A stretch of DNA of 64,000 nt, from contig JAVXUO010002513.1 in the NCBI GenBank assembly GCA_033065855.1, positions 248,001-312,000 on the forward strand. Direction: 5' to 3'. Shown here piece after piece: positions 1 through 11,239 of the stretch. The notes under the pieces were generated by a model that had not been told where the DNA came from, searched no databases, and saw nothing but the letters and a program-made list of their open reading frames with translations. How positions within the stretch are numbered: position 1 is the stretch's first letter; each line of letters starts with the position of its first letter. This DNA comes from Escallonia rubra. Lineage: Eukaryota; Streptophyta; Magnoliopsida; Escalloniales; Escalloniaceae. A program made the translations under genes and the position numbers.

Positions 1-14
1 ATATCTATCTCCCC

Positions 15-1139
15 ATGGCCATTGATCCACCCATCCAAGCCATCTTAGCTGCTGCAGGCAGCTTTTTTCTCGTAACCCTCATTTTTGCCACCATCTATGT
101 CGTCTGTAAAGCCACCGAGCAGCGGCCAAACAGACAGTCACGTGCCATATCCCGGAACCGGACTCGACCCATATCCGGTCCGGACCTCTCGGTCATATCA
201 GTCGGCGAGAGCGCCACTTTTGACCCGAGCCTGAACCGGGTCTCCATGCCCGAGCTCCTCCTGTTGACCCGGAACTTCTCAGCCGACCTCATCATCGGCG
301 ACGGCAGCTTTGGGTTGGTGTACAAGGCCAAGCTCGCCAACGGCGTCACCGTGGCGGTGAAGAAGCTCGGCGACGACGCCTTCCAAGGGTTTCGGGAGTT
401 TCGGGCCGAGATGGAAACCCTTGGCAAGATCCGACACTGGAATATCGTTAAGATTCTCGGGTATTGTGCTACGGGTTCGGATCGGATCCTTATTTATGAG
501 TTCGTCGAGAAAGGAAGTCTCGACCAGTGGCTTTATGACACGTCGTCAGATAACTATGACGTGGCAGTTTGGCTACCGTTACCTTGGAAGACGAGAGTTA
601 ATATAGTTAAAGGTGTAGCCGCGGGGTTGTGTTACATGCATAATTTGGACACCCCGATAATTCACAGGGACATCAAGGCTAGTAATATCTTGTTAGACTC
701 GAATTTTGAAGCACACATCGCGGATTTCGGGTTAGCTAGGAGGATAGTCGGAACACAATCGCACGTGTCGACACAAGTCGCAGGGACGATGGGGTACATG
801 CCGCCAGAGTACTTACATGGGGCGACGATGGCGACAATGGTGGGTGATGTATACAGTTTCGGGGTTCTGATGCTGGAGATCATCACGGGAAGGCGTCCGA
901 ACTGGCCGTTCAAGGAGGAGGAGGACGGGAAGGAAATCAGACTGGTGGATTGCGCTAGGAAAAGGGCGGCGGAAAATAGGCAAATGGAGATGGTGGATGC
1001 TAATTTACCGAGAGACGGGCTAAAGGAAGAAGGTGTCGTGGAGTTTATTAGGATTGCGACATTGTGTACCAATGAGATACCAAAATATAGGCCTGCAATG
1101 AAAGAAGTTGTGGAGTTGTTGGATGGTATTTCCATCTGA
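15..1139 (+). CDS. Transmembrane receptor-like Ser/Thr kinase with a very short extracellular part
   Basis: Single-exon frame of 374 residues. Residues about 8-31 are one hydrophobic segment, followed by a basic juxtamembrane stretch and a complete kinase domain from about residue 88. Visible motifs: glycine loop GDGSFG (95-100), VAVKK with the ATP-binding Lys at about 116, HRDIKASN (217-224; RD-type kinase), DFG (237-239), PPE in place of APE (263-265), GDVYSFG (277-283) and the late Arg in YRPAM (359). The kinase resembles the LRR-X group (EMS1 and PSKR/BRI1 relatives), but no leucine-rich repeats are present, so it would act at the plasma membrane with a partner or as a membrane-anchored cytoplasmic kinase. 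The ATG at 15 lies only 14 bases from the window edge, so the promoter is outside and an upstream exon cannot be excluded. No damage is seen. Confidence 0.9.
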   Translation: MAIDPPIQAILAAAGSFFLVTLIFATIYVVCKATEQRPNRQSRAISRNRTRPISGPDLSVISVGESATFDPSLNRVSMPELLLLTRNFSADLIIGDGSFGLVYKAKLANGVTVAVKKLGDDAFQGFREFRAEMETLGKIRHWNIVKILGYCATGSDRILIYEFVEKGSLDQWLYDTSSDNYDVAVWLPLPWKTRVNIVKGVAAGLCYMHNLDTPIIHRDIKASNILLDSNFEAHIADFGLARRIVGTQSHVSTQVAGTMGYMPPEYLHGATMATMVGDVYSFGVLMLEIITGRRPNWPFKEEEDGKEIRLVDCARKRAAENRQMEMVDANLPRDGLKEEGVVEFIRIATLCTNEIPKYRPAMKEVVELLDGISI

Positions 1140-1544
1140 AGCTACGTTTGCCCTAGTGTCCTCCATGGTTTGATTTCTTCGAGGTAGTTATCGGTTATTT
1201 TGCTCAAATTGGATTGATGAAGCAGTAAGATGTTTTGATGTCTACCTTCTTTATGGTCTTAACCAACTGAGACCGCGGAAGCGATGTAAATAGCTTATGG
1301 CGAAACCAAAGTGGTATTACTATAAGTTTAGATGGTAGTAATGTAATAGATGGTCCCTGTTACAGTATTGCTGTGGTAGGCGTGTTTCATGGGTTCTTCC
1401 CACCAAATGTTACAAAATTATGTACACATGACTTGTTGGGCGTGGATGTGCTGCTCCATCTCTAAGCATTCATGCTTTCCATGTTGTTCACGTTTACATT
1501 TTACTCTTCATAGTTTTTGGAAATGGTAGCAAGCTTTTGATCAT
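1140..1544. other. 3' flank of the kinase gene
   Basis: AT-rich non-coding sequence that should hold the 3' UTR and polyadenylation region of the kinase gene. No other gene, repeat array or element end is seen. Confidence 0.5.
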
Positions 1545-1800
1545 TGTTTATTTTTTTTTATTTTTTTTTAAAGTTAATCAAGATATTAATATGGAACCAA
1601 GTTACAAGAGTAGCTAAGCTACTTTTCTGGAGCGCTACAAGATAATTTGTCTTCTTAGTTACACGAGTAGCTGAGTTACTTTCTAAGAAGGCGAAAGAAA
1701 AATATTACAACCATAGCCAAAAAACAGTAAATACAAGTATGTGAGGTCAACTCTTAATTACACTAAAATCATGCTTGAACAAAGCTTCAAAAGCAGATTT
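1545..1800 (-). repeat. Possible LINE 3'-end fragment
   Basis: A T-rich run at about 1545-1572 is followed on the plus strand by sequence whose complement reads like the 3' tail of a plant L1 (a TTGATTAA-type end running into poly-A). This suggests a short 5'-truncated LINE on the minus strand. It contains no coding domain. Two related ~30-base stretches (around 1600 and 1660) repeat each other. The assignment rests on the poly-A-like end only. Confidence 0.35.
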
Positions 1801-2165
1801 AGCAATGAACTGGAATTGTTTGGCTGTCTAGTAAGGAAAAATGCAAACTTCTTTTGTTTTTGATATTTTGTACTTGTAACTAACAAAATCTTTTGCGCTA
1901 AAATGGTAAAAATAACATCAAGTAAAGCTCACCTTGATGGATCTAAATAACATGTTTTTTTTTTGTTTTTTTTCTTTCTTCCTCCTACAATTAGAAAAGG
2001 GTCTATTCTATAGTCTCCCTCAAAGTCAATAAAGGAAATTTCTCTGCCTAAAGCACTGTTAGAACTTGGAGGATACTCCAGAAGCTTGGCAGATACTTCA
2101 AAATTTTCCCCAGGACCACTTCCATGTGTGTACATACCCCAAATTGAGAAGCTATTGCAGATTCC
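1801..2165. other. Unassigned sequence
   Basis: No convincing gene. A 68-codon minus-strand frame (1929-2135) ends in a Lys/Asn-rich low-complexity stretch and shows no recognisable domain. Confidence 0.4.
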
Positions 2166-2309
2166 AAACGTACTTCTAACCTTTTTGCAAGTTTTGTGGT
2201 AGGCACTAAACTAGCCCTCCGATGTCACGATGATTAATCAATGACAATAGCCTTATAGTTCAGGAACTGTGGCACAAGATGAGACGCAAGAAATGAAAAA
2301 AATGGACTC

Positions 2310-3389
2310 ATGGCAATCAAGATCGACATGGAAAAGGCATACGATAAACTGGAGTGGCCTTTTATCTTGCTAGTTTTGAAAAACTTTGGCTTCCATGACC
2401 GATGGATAGGCTGGGTCGAGCAATGCATCAGCACAACCTCCTTCTCAACACTCGTCAATGGTGCTCTAGTCGACCTCTTCAAGCCAACTAGAGAAATTCA
2501 TCAAGGCGACCCTATTTCGCCATTCCTATTCATCTTGGGAGCATGAGTCCTCACTCGACTAATTCTTAAAGAAGAAAATCAAAAGAGTCTTCATGGCATC
2601 AAAGCAAACAGATGAAGCCCAGCAGTGTCACACCTCCTTTTTGCTGACGATTTGCTTATATTTTGCAGGGCAAACAATTCTGAAGTTGAAGCAACAATCA
2701 AATGTCTAAAAAAGTATGAAGAGTGGTCTGGCCAAACAATAAACCGAAGCAAATCCCAAATATTCTTCAGCAGAAATGCATCTCCAAATATAAGCAGAGA
2801 ACTTTGCAACACGTTACAAATTCGGAAAGCCCCTTCCAATGATAAGTACCTGGGATTGCCGAAGTTCACTAATCAGAATAAGAAGATCCTTTTTGCAGCA
2901 ATCATGGAAAGAGTCAATCAGAGACTTTGCGGATGGAAAGTAAAATGCCTTTCTCAAGAGGGAAGAGAGGCGCTCATTAAGGCCGTGGCAATGGCGATAC
3001 CTACATACGCAATGTCCACATTTGCACTCCCTGCCCAAATCTGTGAAAATATAAATTGAGCTTTGAGAAAATTCTAGTGGGGACACAAAGAAACCCAAAA
3101 TCATGGTTTTTGCCCAAAGGCTTGGATATCCCTCGGCGCCCCGAAATCCTATGGAGGAATGGGGTTTAAGCTTATGAAGGATTTCATTAATGTGTTGATT
3201 GCTAAGCTGGGCTGGACAATGACCATCGCACCAAGGAAGTTTTGGGTGCAAATTATGGAGGCAAAATACTTGAAAGGAACGCCTTTCATGGAGCACAACC
3301 CACCAAAATCTACGTCCTGGCTCTGGAAAGGAATCTGCTGCAGTATATCCATGGTAAAAAAATGTACTTACTTTGTAGTAGGGAATTGA
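2310..3389 (+). pseudogene. LINE reverse transcriptase remnant
   Basis: Broken polymerase part of the LINE that makes up this stretch. The fingers/palm block with KIDMEKAYDKLEW is at 2310-2546, the catalytic FADD at 2640-2651, and the sequence to 3059 carries the NRSKSQIFF and KYLGLP signatures of the L1 RT C-terminus. A further block (3159-3389) continues the thumb/linker (SWLWKGI). The pieces lie in at least three reading frames. It is closest in wording to the minus-strand LINE at 32-38 kb, so both probably belong to one L1 clade. Confidence 0.85.
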
Positions 3390-4095
3390 GAGAAAATTGA
3401 CTTTAGAAAAGATCATTGGATCCCTACTACTCGTGACTTCAAACCCCACTGTATGAATGCTGCAACCTCAAGTAATTCCAAAGTATCATTCCTCATAGAC
3501 CCGATTACTTGTTCCTGGAACCTCTCGAAATTGTAGGGCCTTTTCTCAGAAGTTACCATCAGAGAAATTCTCAAAATAAGAATTCCCCCCTCAAAACTCC
3601 AGGATTTCTTAGCTTGGACACTTTCGAAAAATGGTAAGTTTTCGGCCAAATCAGCCTACATTAATGCAAATTCCAACAGGTTCCTATCGAGTAGTGGTGG
3701 ATCACAAATTTTTTGGAAATCCTTGTGAAGGGCGAAAGTAAGTGAACGCCATAAAATATTTTTGTGGAAGATTGCTTGAAATATCCTTCCCATTAGAATC
3801 AAAATTCAAGCATACATTCCCAATATCAATATTTGTTGTCTCCTTTGCAATTCGAACGAGGAATCATTGATACAATGTCTGCTAACTCGTTCAATTTGGA
3901 TGACATCCCCTGATGGCTTCTGTCTTACTTCCCTTACTTCTCAACCAATGCCACATTCAAGCCGCCCTCCTTGTAGAAATCATCCTTTCTCTTCCCATTC
4001 CCACTACTTCTGATGGTGACACCAAACACAAGTATACCCTGTTTGCTGTAATTGCTATGGAACAAGTGTGGATAAGCCGAAACTAAATTTTTTTT

Positions 4096-4540
4096 TTGTT
4101 GGGGACTGAGCCTAATGCTTCTGAAATTGCAAAAAAGGTACTTTTGGCTTTCAATCGTAATGTCACAGCACTTCTCACCCCCAAACCAATTCCTTATTCC
4201 ACCCGGTTATGGCAACCTCCACCATATCATTGGTTCAAAGTCAATTTTGATGATGCGATTCGGACAACTCAATCAATCCAAGCGGCAATCCTCTGGGACC
4301 ATAATGACATAGCTGTTGCTGCCCAAGCAAAAGCTGAACATGAAAGAGAACCTGAAATTACAGAAGCAATGGCTGCCCTATTGGCCATTGATTTGGCAAC
4401 TCGGATGAAATGCACACGTTGTGTTTGAGGGAGATGCACAAGCAGTTGTGGACCGGATAAACAACCATGATTCTACACCAAACTGGAGTAGCTTTGCTAT
4501 AGTTGAGGAAGCCAGGAAAAAGCTGGAAACTTTTATTTGC
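4096..4540 (+). pseudogene. LINE RNase H-like domain remnant
   Basis: The frame from 4096 reads WFKVNFDDAI, the usual opening of the plant L1 RNase H (RVT_3) domain, then EITEAMAALLAIDLA with the catalytic Glu region. A second frame continues with FEGDAQAVVDRIN (the catalytic Asp strand) and VSRTINS just before 4577. At least one frameshift near 4425 separates the two. In intact relatives the domain ends ORF2; here the final helix and tail are missing at the LTR boundary. Confidence 0.75.
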
Positions 4541-4577
4541 TAGGATTTTTGCAAAGTTAGCAGAACCATTAATAGTG

Positions 4578-6664
4578 TGATGCCAAGGAAAGTGGGTTCG
4601 TACCTACGTGGAGGTGCCACAAAGGCTGCAGTCCGAGTCAGCTTCCAAGTATGCAAAGTGAGAGACAGTGAGGGCGGAGTAAGGGCAGAGAGCAAGGCTC
4701 CCCAGACAGGCCGCGAGGGCTGGCAGCGCTGCGCAGACAGGGCGATGACGAACATGGCTGGCAGTCGACAATCCAAGCTAAGGTCCAAGTCAAGGGTGCA
4801 GCGTCACGGGTCCGATGTCAGAAGTCCAAATGTGTTTCTTTCACTAGAATTCCAGAGAGAATAGGTTTTTAGATAGAGAAAGTGAAAATGTCAAATGAGA
4901 GAGAATCCCCCAAATGAGTCTCAAAGTCCACTATTTATAGACAAAAGTTTGCATATGTCATAAGTGTGTCATCAGCTGACATGTGTCATCCCCTGGACGT
5001 GACACGTCACCAGAGGGTCCACAAATACCGGTTCTTCGTCGGACTGCCAGTTACCAAATTCACACTGCCCTGCCCGTACAACATCTCTCTGTCTGTCTGA
5101 GAAGACTGACCACACCGCGGTAGCGTGATCAGAGTAAGCCCGTTGCCCCAGCCACCATTCTAAGCCCTTACTGAATCCTACAAGGTGCGCCAAGAGACGC
5201 GTAGAGAACCTGACAGCGGTGAGGGTTGCCCCTGTAGCCAACTGCCAGGCGGACTAGGCGCGATGCCCTCTGAAGGCCTGTTCCCGTCCTGGAGTGACCT
5301 GTGGGTCATTGTTCTGGTGGTGTCGACGATCAATGGTAACATGAGCGGACACGATTGCAGCTCAGTCCTTAGAGTCACGTAAGTCACCCCAGACGGTGAT
5401 AGCTTTGGGGTAACGAGCCTATTTCGTGGCGGTGATGGCTTTGTAGTAACGAGTCCATCCCGCGGCGGCGATGACTTTGTAGTAACGAGTCTATTCCGCT
5501 GCGAGGGGTCCTCGTGCCAAAGCACTACGAGCGGAGCTCCCCGTGATGAAGACGATGATGGCTTTGTGGTAACGAGCCCATCCCGTTGCGGTGATGACTT
5601 TGTGGTAATGAGTCCATCCCGCTGCGAGGGGTCCTCGTGCTGGAGCACTACGAACGAAGCCCCCTGGAATAATGACGGCGATGGCTTTGTGGTAACGAGC
5701 CCATCCCGTGGCGGATATGACTTTGTGGTAATGAGTCCATCCCGCTGCGAGGGTTCCTCGTGCCAGAGCACTAATAGCGGAGCCCCCGTGATGAAGACGG
5801 CGATGGTTTTGTGGTAATGAGCCCATCTCGTGGCGGCGATGACTTTGTGGTAATGAGCCCATCTCGTGGCGGCGATGACTTTGTGGTAACGAGTCCATCT
5901 CGCTGCGAGGGGTCCTCGTGCCGGAGCACTACGAGCGGAGCCCCCCGTGATGAAGACGGCGATGACTTTGTGGTAACGAGCCCATTCCGTGGCGGCGATG
6001 AATTTGTAGTAACGAGTCTATCCCGCTGCGAGGGGTCTTCGTGCCGGAGCACTACGAACAGAGCCTTCGAGAATGATGACGGCGATGGCTTTGTGGTAAC
6101 GAGCCCATCTCGTGGCGGCGATGACTTTGTGGTAACGAGTTCATCCTGCTGCGAGGGGTCCTCGTGCCGGAGCACTATGAGCGGAGCCCCCCGTGAGCAT
6201 GTAATATGATTGTGGCGCATGGGCGCGGCGACAGATGTCGCGAGACGATGTCTGGTGCCTGGGGCACGTCATGGAAGTGGCGCGGTACGTGGGCACGGCG
6301 ATGTGTTGGAGATAGAGTGCGGGCGACAGTCGTCGCGGAGACGTCACCCAGATAACAGCGCACGGCCGTGAGTGGCCGTGCGCCAACAACAAGCGTCATG
6401 CAACCACTGGTGGTGAACGAGCACCGTAGAGTGTGTGTTGAGTGAGATGCCAGAGGTGTCAGCAATCTTCCCCCCAAGACCTCCTTAAAGAGGGTGGCCG
6501 ACCCCCTCTTTAAGAAGGTGGCCGACCCCTTCAAGGGACTTACGCTCTTCCATGTGTTTTGACCTGCTAATGGCGTTGAATAATTGGCCGTTGAATGGGT
6601 GATGTGTCGCGCAAAATGGGTCCTTTGGCGGGCCCTGGGGTGCGATCAGAATAGGTTGGGAACA
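4578..6664 (-). repeat. Gypsy-family LTR, minus orientation
   Basis: On the minus strand it begins TGTTCCCAACC at 6664 and ends TTGGCATCA at 4578, giving TG...CA ends. It carries a TATAAATA box at 4932-4939 (minus), about 350 bases before its 3' end, followed by the conserved ...TCTAGTGAAAG leader region. Its middle is a tandem array (about 5395-6200). The last ~430 bases match the LTRs ending at 12509 and 17584 closely, while the arrays differ between copies. The LTR promoter points left, out of the block and towards the LINE remnant. Confidence 0.75.
5395..6200. repeat. Tandem repeat array in the LTR, ~123-bp unit
   Basis: The phrase GAGGGGTCCTCGTGC recurs near 5500, 5622, 5748, 5904, 6025 and 6151, i.e. 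about every 121-126 bases with one longer interval. Each unit contains two or three shorter repeats around TTTGTGGTAACGAGYCCATC. The long open frames seen here on both strands are products of the repeat, not genes. Confidence 0.85.
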
Positions 6665-6968
6665 TAAGCCCCCTGCGTGTGGTGTGCGCGGAGGGGCAAC
6701 CCAAGCGGGCGTCACACGCATAAATATTGCAGCTTAGGGTCGGGTAGCGTGCACTTTGTAAAACAGCGAACAAGATGTGAAGGCGTGCAAATTTGGATAG
6801 CGAAAAATATGAATTTTGAAAAAAGGTTGTGGCGATTTCTTGTCGCGCAAAAAGAAATTAAGCGCGAAAAGGCTTATCCGTTTGAAAAATAGAGTTGTTG
6901 GGTTATGGGGGGAAAAGCTGTGATTTGAATTTTGAATGGGTGGTTGAGGTTAAAAGTTAGCCCACCTC

Positions 6969-6977
6969 TATATAAAG
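6969..6977 (+). promoter_or_regulatory. TATA box of the left PMD gene
   Basis: TATATAAAG inside a GC-poor stretch, about 30-35 bases before the start of sequence shared with the right-hand PMD copy. The mirror-image box lies at 10295-10305 on the minus strand, showing that both PMD copies carried their own internal promoter separate from the LTR promoter. Confidence 0.55.
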
Positions 6978-7001
6978 TGAAAGGGGAAGAAGTTTTTTTT
7001 T

Positions 7002-9277
7002 GCTGATGGCGCTTTCATGGTGCCGTGGAGTGGTCCGTCGACGGGAGAGGAGCCACGGGTGACATCACCGTATGTGCGGTCTCCGAGCTGGGAGGAGGCG
7101 CCTGTGATGTCGGCGAGGTATGTTCCGGGTTGTTAGTGGAGAGGGAGGATATACCCTGGTCGCCTGTGGTTTTCAAGGGGCATGGTGCGATGCCGATTGG
7201 GTGGGACTTCTGGTGCGAGCATATGGCGGAGACGCCGCGGTGGGCAGCGCTGTTGCAGACATTGGGGTTACTGTCGGCGATAGATATTACCGGGAGAGGA
7301 CTGGAGTTGTATAGGGATACGCCCGGGATGACCCTACTGCTGTTGAGGTGGAGCACGCAGTCACATACCTTTATGACTGAGTTTGGAGAGATCGGGCCGA
7401 TGCTGTTGGATGTGATGATGCTGACAGGGCTGCCGATGCATGGGGAGTTGGATGCACGGGTGACGCGACTGACTGGGGAGGAGCAGGTGTTGCAGACATA
7501 GCTCCTGGATATCTTGTCGGGGACGAGGCAGCACCGAAAGGGGACATATGGTGGGTGGCTCCGTTTGTTCTATGGGACACCGCAGGCGAAGTCGGGACAG
7601 AAGTTGGGCAATGCTGCCCATTTCGTGATGGGGCCGTATCACAAGAATGAGCGGTACGAGATGGTGGCATTCTTGATGATGTTCCTGTCGAGGTGAGCAT
7701 TGTACTGTCGTTTTATTGTCTGCTTGTATATGTGATATGTTGTGTGATGCATGTATAATGAGTTACTGTGTGCTTGCAGATTTGTGTTTGAGGGGACGCC
7801 GGAGGATGGTATTTCCCCGAGGGTGGTGATTCCCCTGGCGATTTGGATGGCACAGGGCAAGCGTGTCGGGTTGGCTCCTGTATATCGTGGCACACTGTAT
7901 TCGCGGCTAGATCAGTTCGTGAATGATGTGAAGCGATTGCATGGGCGGTATCAGGTGACGACATACGTAGACTGGATGTTCCTGCATAGATATTTGTTCA
8001 AGTGCTTCCCAGACTATCGACCGACAGGATATCCACGTGAGCATCCGGTACCAGTGATGAGGACAGTGACACGACAGGCAGGTCACGGGAGGTTACGTTG
8101 TGGTGCAGCGGGTCACGGGCATTTGCATGGGAGGGCATCAGGAGGCCGGAATGTCTGTTGGCACGGCCGTACAGAGACATGCATGCGTCATATGGAGTAT
8201 TGCCCTGGTTACATGTGTAGGAGATGACGACAGACTTGACCAGGAGAGAGGACTTGGGGCCGGCACAACTTGTATTGTTGGTGGCCTATTTCCCGGGTTG
8301 GCTTCCGGTGATGACAAATGATGGCGGGAAGCCCACCGAGAACTTGTATTATGTGGCGAGGTATAGCCCGGACCGGCTATCACTGGCGTTTAGATATGAC
8401 TTAGAGTCGTCGTGTGGGTATCGTAGCCCGTGGAGTGTGACGACCGTGTTTGGGTATACGCGATATGACAGAGTTCGTCAGTGGCCGACATCGGTGACGG
8501 AGTGGAAGCGGCTGGGGACGGAGGTAGCAGGGGTGGTGACAGTGGAGTATGCACGGTGGTGGGAGCGGTTACGCGGTAGCTAAGCAGAGTGGTTAGCACA
8601 GCCGTCGGCTACACGTCGGTGTGTTGATGTGTTTGCATGTGATCGGGCCTTGAGCTTGATATCGGCTATAGCTGCGAGACAGGCAGGCATGATGGCGTTA
8701 GTGTCCGGGAGCTCTGCTGTGAGCTCAGAGAGGGATGCAGAAGAAGAGGTGGATGGGTCTGATGATGATGCCCCCGGGGGAGGACTGTGGCGAAGAGCCA
8801 GCGGTGCAGGCGCCAAGGGTGCCGGGGGCCGGCAAGGGTCTGCTGTTGGCACTTTGAGTTAGGATGATGGAGAGTGCACGTCAGGCTAGTGCAGGTACAT
8901 CGGGTTCACGGCTAGCAGGATCGAAGAGGCCGCACGATGCATTAAAGGAGCTAGAGGTTGAGGTAAGCTTTGTTGTTGATATTTTCGTTAAGTTTTGTTT
9001 ATTGGTTGCACATAATAGTAAAGGTATATGGACTGATGGTAACTTTGACAGGAGTATGAGGAGCAGGTGATTGAGGGGGACAACGATGAAGGTGCGGCTG
9101 CCGAGACAGAGGAGGCGATGGCAGTCGAGGCGGACGAGCTAGTAGGTAGGGATGAGCCGGAGGTGGCCAGCACGTCGGGGGCCGGAGTGAGTAGGAGGGT
9201 GAGTCCATTGCGAGGCGCTGAGGAGAGAGTGGAGGATGTGTATGGTGGATCGATCGACGAGTCGCTGATGTTTGATG
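7002..9277 (+). pseudogene. Plant mobile domain (PMD) gene, left copy (fossil passenger of an LTR element)
   Basis: Coding blocks match the PMD family (PF10536-like; relatives of MAIN/MAIL1). The WSTQSHTFMTEFGEIG and LLDVMMLTGLPMHG signatures lie at about 7350-7450, and FVFEGTPEDGISPRVVIPLA with LAIWMAQGKR continues the fold at 7780-8030. A C-terminal block (8224-8583) and an acidic Ser/Glu-rich tail (about 8864-9277) follow. Two short GT-AG gaps (7693-7779 and 8963-9051) have good splice signals, consistent with a spliced gene. MAIN/MAIL proteins act in the nucleus in gene expression and silencing; the transposon-borne forms have no known activity. The gene runs antisense to its neighbouring LTR. 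It is broken, with a few breaks, and not functional. Confidence 0.75.
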
Positions 9278-9718
9278 TCTCGGCAACATCACAGGCGCCT
9301 CCTCCCAGCTCGAAGCCTACAAATAAGTTGACAGCACCCGTGGCTCATCTCCCATCGATGGACCACTCCACGGTACCGTGAAAGCTTCATCAGCCACCCG
9401 GATGTCCAACTCCTTCCAAAGCTCCCGGTCAGGTACACAAGGTACCACTCCCTTCACCCTTAGGAGTGTGTTCATCTTATCTGGGTCCGGATCGTACGTC
9501 CTCACCAAGTCATCATCAAAGGTCAATGGCACTCCCGTCTCCCCGCTAGATAGAGCTGCGACATCATCTATCGGCGGTGTCGGGGCGGGCGCGGTCGTCA
9601 TGACCCGCAGTGATCGCGATGCGCTAACTGCCGCACCACGCGGCTTTACCCACATCTTCTGCTTCACTTTCTTCAGCACCGGCGTTAGCTCGGTAGGCGT
9701 GGCCCTCTTTCTCCCCAT
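9277..9718 (-). pseudogene. PMD gene, right copy, N-terminal part only (fossil)
   Basis: Minus-strand frame starting MGRKRATPTEL at 9718, with a basic N-terminus, then DPDPDKMNTLLRVKG and FTVPWSGPS. The last part matches the beginning of the left PMD copy (FMVPWSGPS), which proves the two are the same gene in opposite orientation. Homology with the left copy stops at about 9277, where the left copy's C-terminal tail begins on the other strand; this is the centre of the palindrome. A CT-rich leader (about 9720-10290) and a TATA box separate it from the LTR. Incomplete and non-functional. Confidence 0.65.
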
Positions 9719-10294
9719 CGCCGGTGACCCCCCTGCATCCGCTGACCCCCTGCGACCACGACCCTCTTAACCCCGCCGACCCCCCACGTGGGTCGAGGCT
9801 CATTCTCTTCTCTTCTTTCCTTTCCTTTTCCCCTTCTCCCACTGCCCGCTACACCCACCGAGCCCCCATGGCTGGCCGACCCACCATGGGTGGCTGAGCC
9901 TCCTCGTTTCATTCCTCATCCCCCACTCATAACTCCGCCAACCCTTGCCCTCGACGACCCACCGTGACCGCCCGACCCTCATCCCCTTTCCCCTCTCTTT
10001 TCCCTCCTTCCCCCTTCCCCCCTTCCCTCTTTTTCCCTTGCGTCGGCCGACCCCCTTAGGGTCGCTGACCCTCCCTGAACGGACGACCCCCTCTCCTCCC
10101 TCCTTTCCCCCTCACCTCTTCCTTCTTTCTCCCCACCACCAGAACCGACCCCTAACAGCCGACCCCCCTGAACAGGCCGATCCCTCGGCCACCTCTTTGC
10201 CTTCTCGCACCATCTCTCTTTTTTTGTTCTCTCTCTCTTTTCTATTTTCTTGAAAGTTAGAATGAGTCTTGTGGAAGATTCACCCCCCCTCTCT

Positions 10295-10305
10295 CTTTAT
10301 ATAGG
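10295..10305 (-). promoter_or_regulatory. TATA box of the right PMD copy
   Basis: On the minus strand CCTATATAAAG, followed by a long pyrimidine/purine-biased leader and the start codon at 9718. It corresponds position for position with the box at 6969-6977 on the plus strand. Confidence 0.55.
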
Positions 10306-10739
10306 GGTGGGCCAATTTTCAATCTTGGCCACTCATTTAAATTTCAAACCACAAAATTTCCCCCAAAGCTCCAACAATATATTTTCAAACGCATCAGCTT
10401 TTTAGCGCTTATTTTATTTTTTTGCGCGCTATGTTTCCAGCAAAAAACCGTCACAACATTTTTCAAAATTCATATTTTCCATTACTCGATTGCAAGTTAC
10501 ACCGTTTATGCGTGCGGCACTCGCTCGGGTTGCCCCTCCACGCACACCACACACAGGGGGCTTATGTTCCCAACCTATTCAGGTCGCACCCCAGGGCCCA
10601 CTAGGGGACCCATTTTGCGCGTCAAAATGCATCTTTCATCGAACATTTACGACAATCATGACAAACATATTATTGTCGCCAAAGTAGCGACGTCAGCGAC
10701 ACCAACACTTGGGAAAAGCTTGCAAGTGAGCGCGACTCC

Positions 10740-10950
10740 CACCTTGAGGGGGCCAGCCACCTCCTTTAAAGGGGGGGGGGGGGTGTCGGCCACTTCCTTG
10801 AGAAGGGGGTCGGCCACCTCCTTAAAGAGGGGATTGGACACCTCCTTAAAGAGGGGGTCGGCCACCTCCTTAAAGAGGGGGTCGGCCACCCTCTTTAAGG
10901 GGGGTCGGCCACCCTCTTTAAGGAGGGGTCGGCCACCCTTATCGGGGGAG
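10740..10950. repeat. Short tandem array, ~30-bp unit
   Basis: About seven or eight units of GTCGGCCACCTCCTTAAAGA with a run of G inside the first ones. Two degenerate units of the same array occur at 6475-6535 in the mirror-image LTR. The 131-codon plus-strand frame across it is a repeat artefact. Confidence 0.8.
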
Positions 10951-11239
10951 GGCTGCTGACACCTCATTTTGCATTTCATTCGAGCACACACTCTCTCAAA
11001 TGCTCACCCGTCAAACGTTGCCGCACGACGCTTGTTGTCACACGTGTACCATCGCCATGACGACAGTCGCTCACGGACGCGCACTATTGTCTGGGCACCG
11101 TCTTCATGACGACCATCGCCCACACACTCTCTAACATTTCGCCGTGCCCGTGCACCGTGCCACTTTCATAACATGTGCCCCCGGTACAAGGTATTGTCTC
11201 GCGACGGTCGTCACCGCGCCCAAGCGTCACAATCATATT

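Larger units (their letters stand above)
2166..4577 (+). mobile_element. L1-type LINE, 5'-truncated and decayed, cut by an LTR at its 3' side
   Basis: A sense-strand L1 (non-LTR) retrotransposon. In order: the LINDN...VQEL start of the reverse transcriptase near 2230, the MAIKIDMEKAYDKLEW block from 2310, the polymerase motif FADD (2640-2651), the C-terminal RT/zinc-finger linker to about 3390, and an RNase H-like (RVT_3) domain at 4096-4540. ORF1 and the endonuclease are absent. The frame changes several times and stops occur within the RT (for example TGA just after 2543), so it is dead. The RNase H region is abutted at 4578 by the first base of a gypsy LTR, so the LINE was resident before that LTR arrived; no LINE poly-A tail is seen. 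Confidence 0.85.

Noticed and set aside
5178-6220. Long open frames on both strands (up to 197 codons)
   Set aside because: They are translations of the ~123-bp LTR tandem repeat in several frames; the repeated peptide has no domain character.
9624-10253. Several 60-100 codon frames rich in Arg/Gly or Pro/Ser
   Set aside because: Shadows of the CT-rich leader of the antisense PMD gene.
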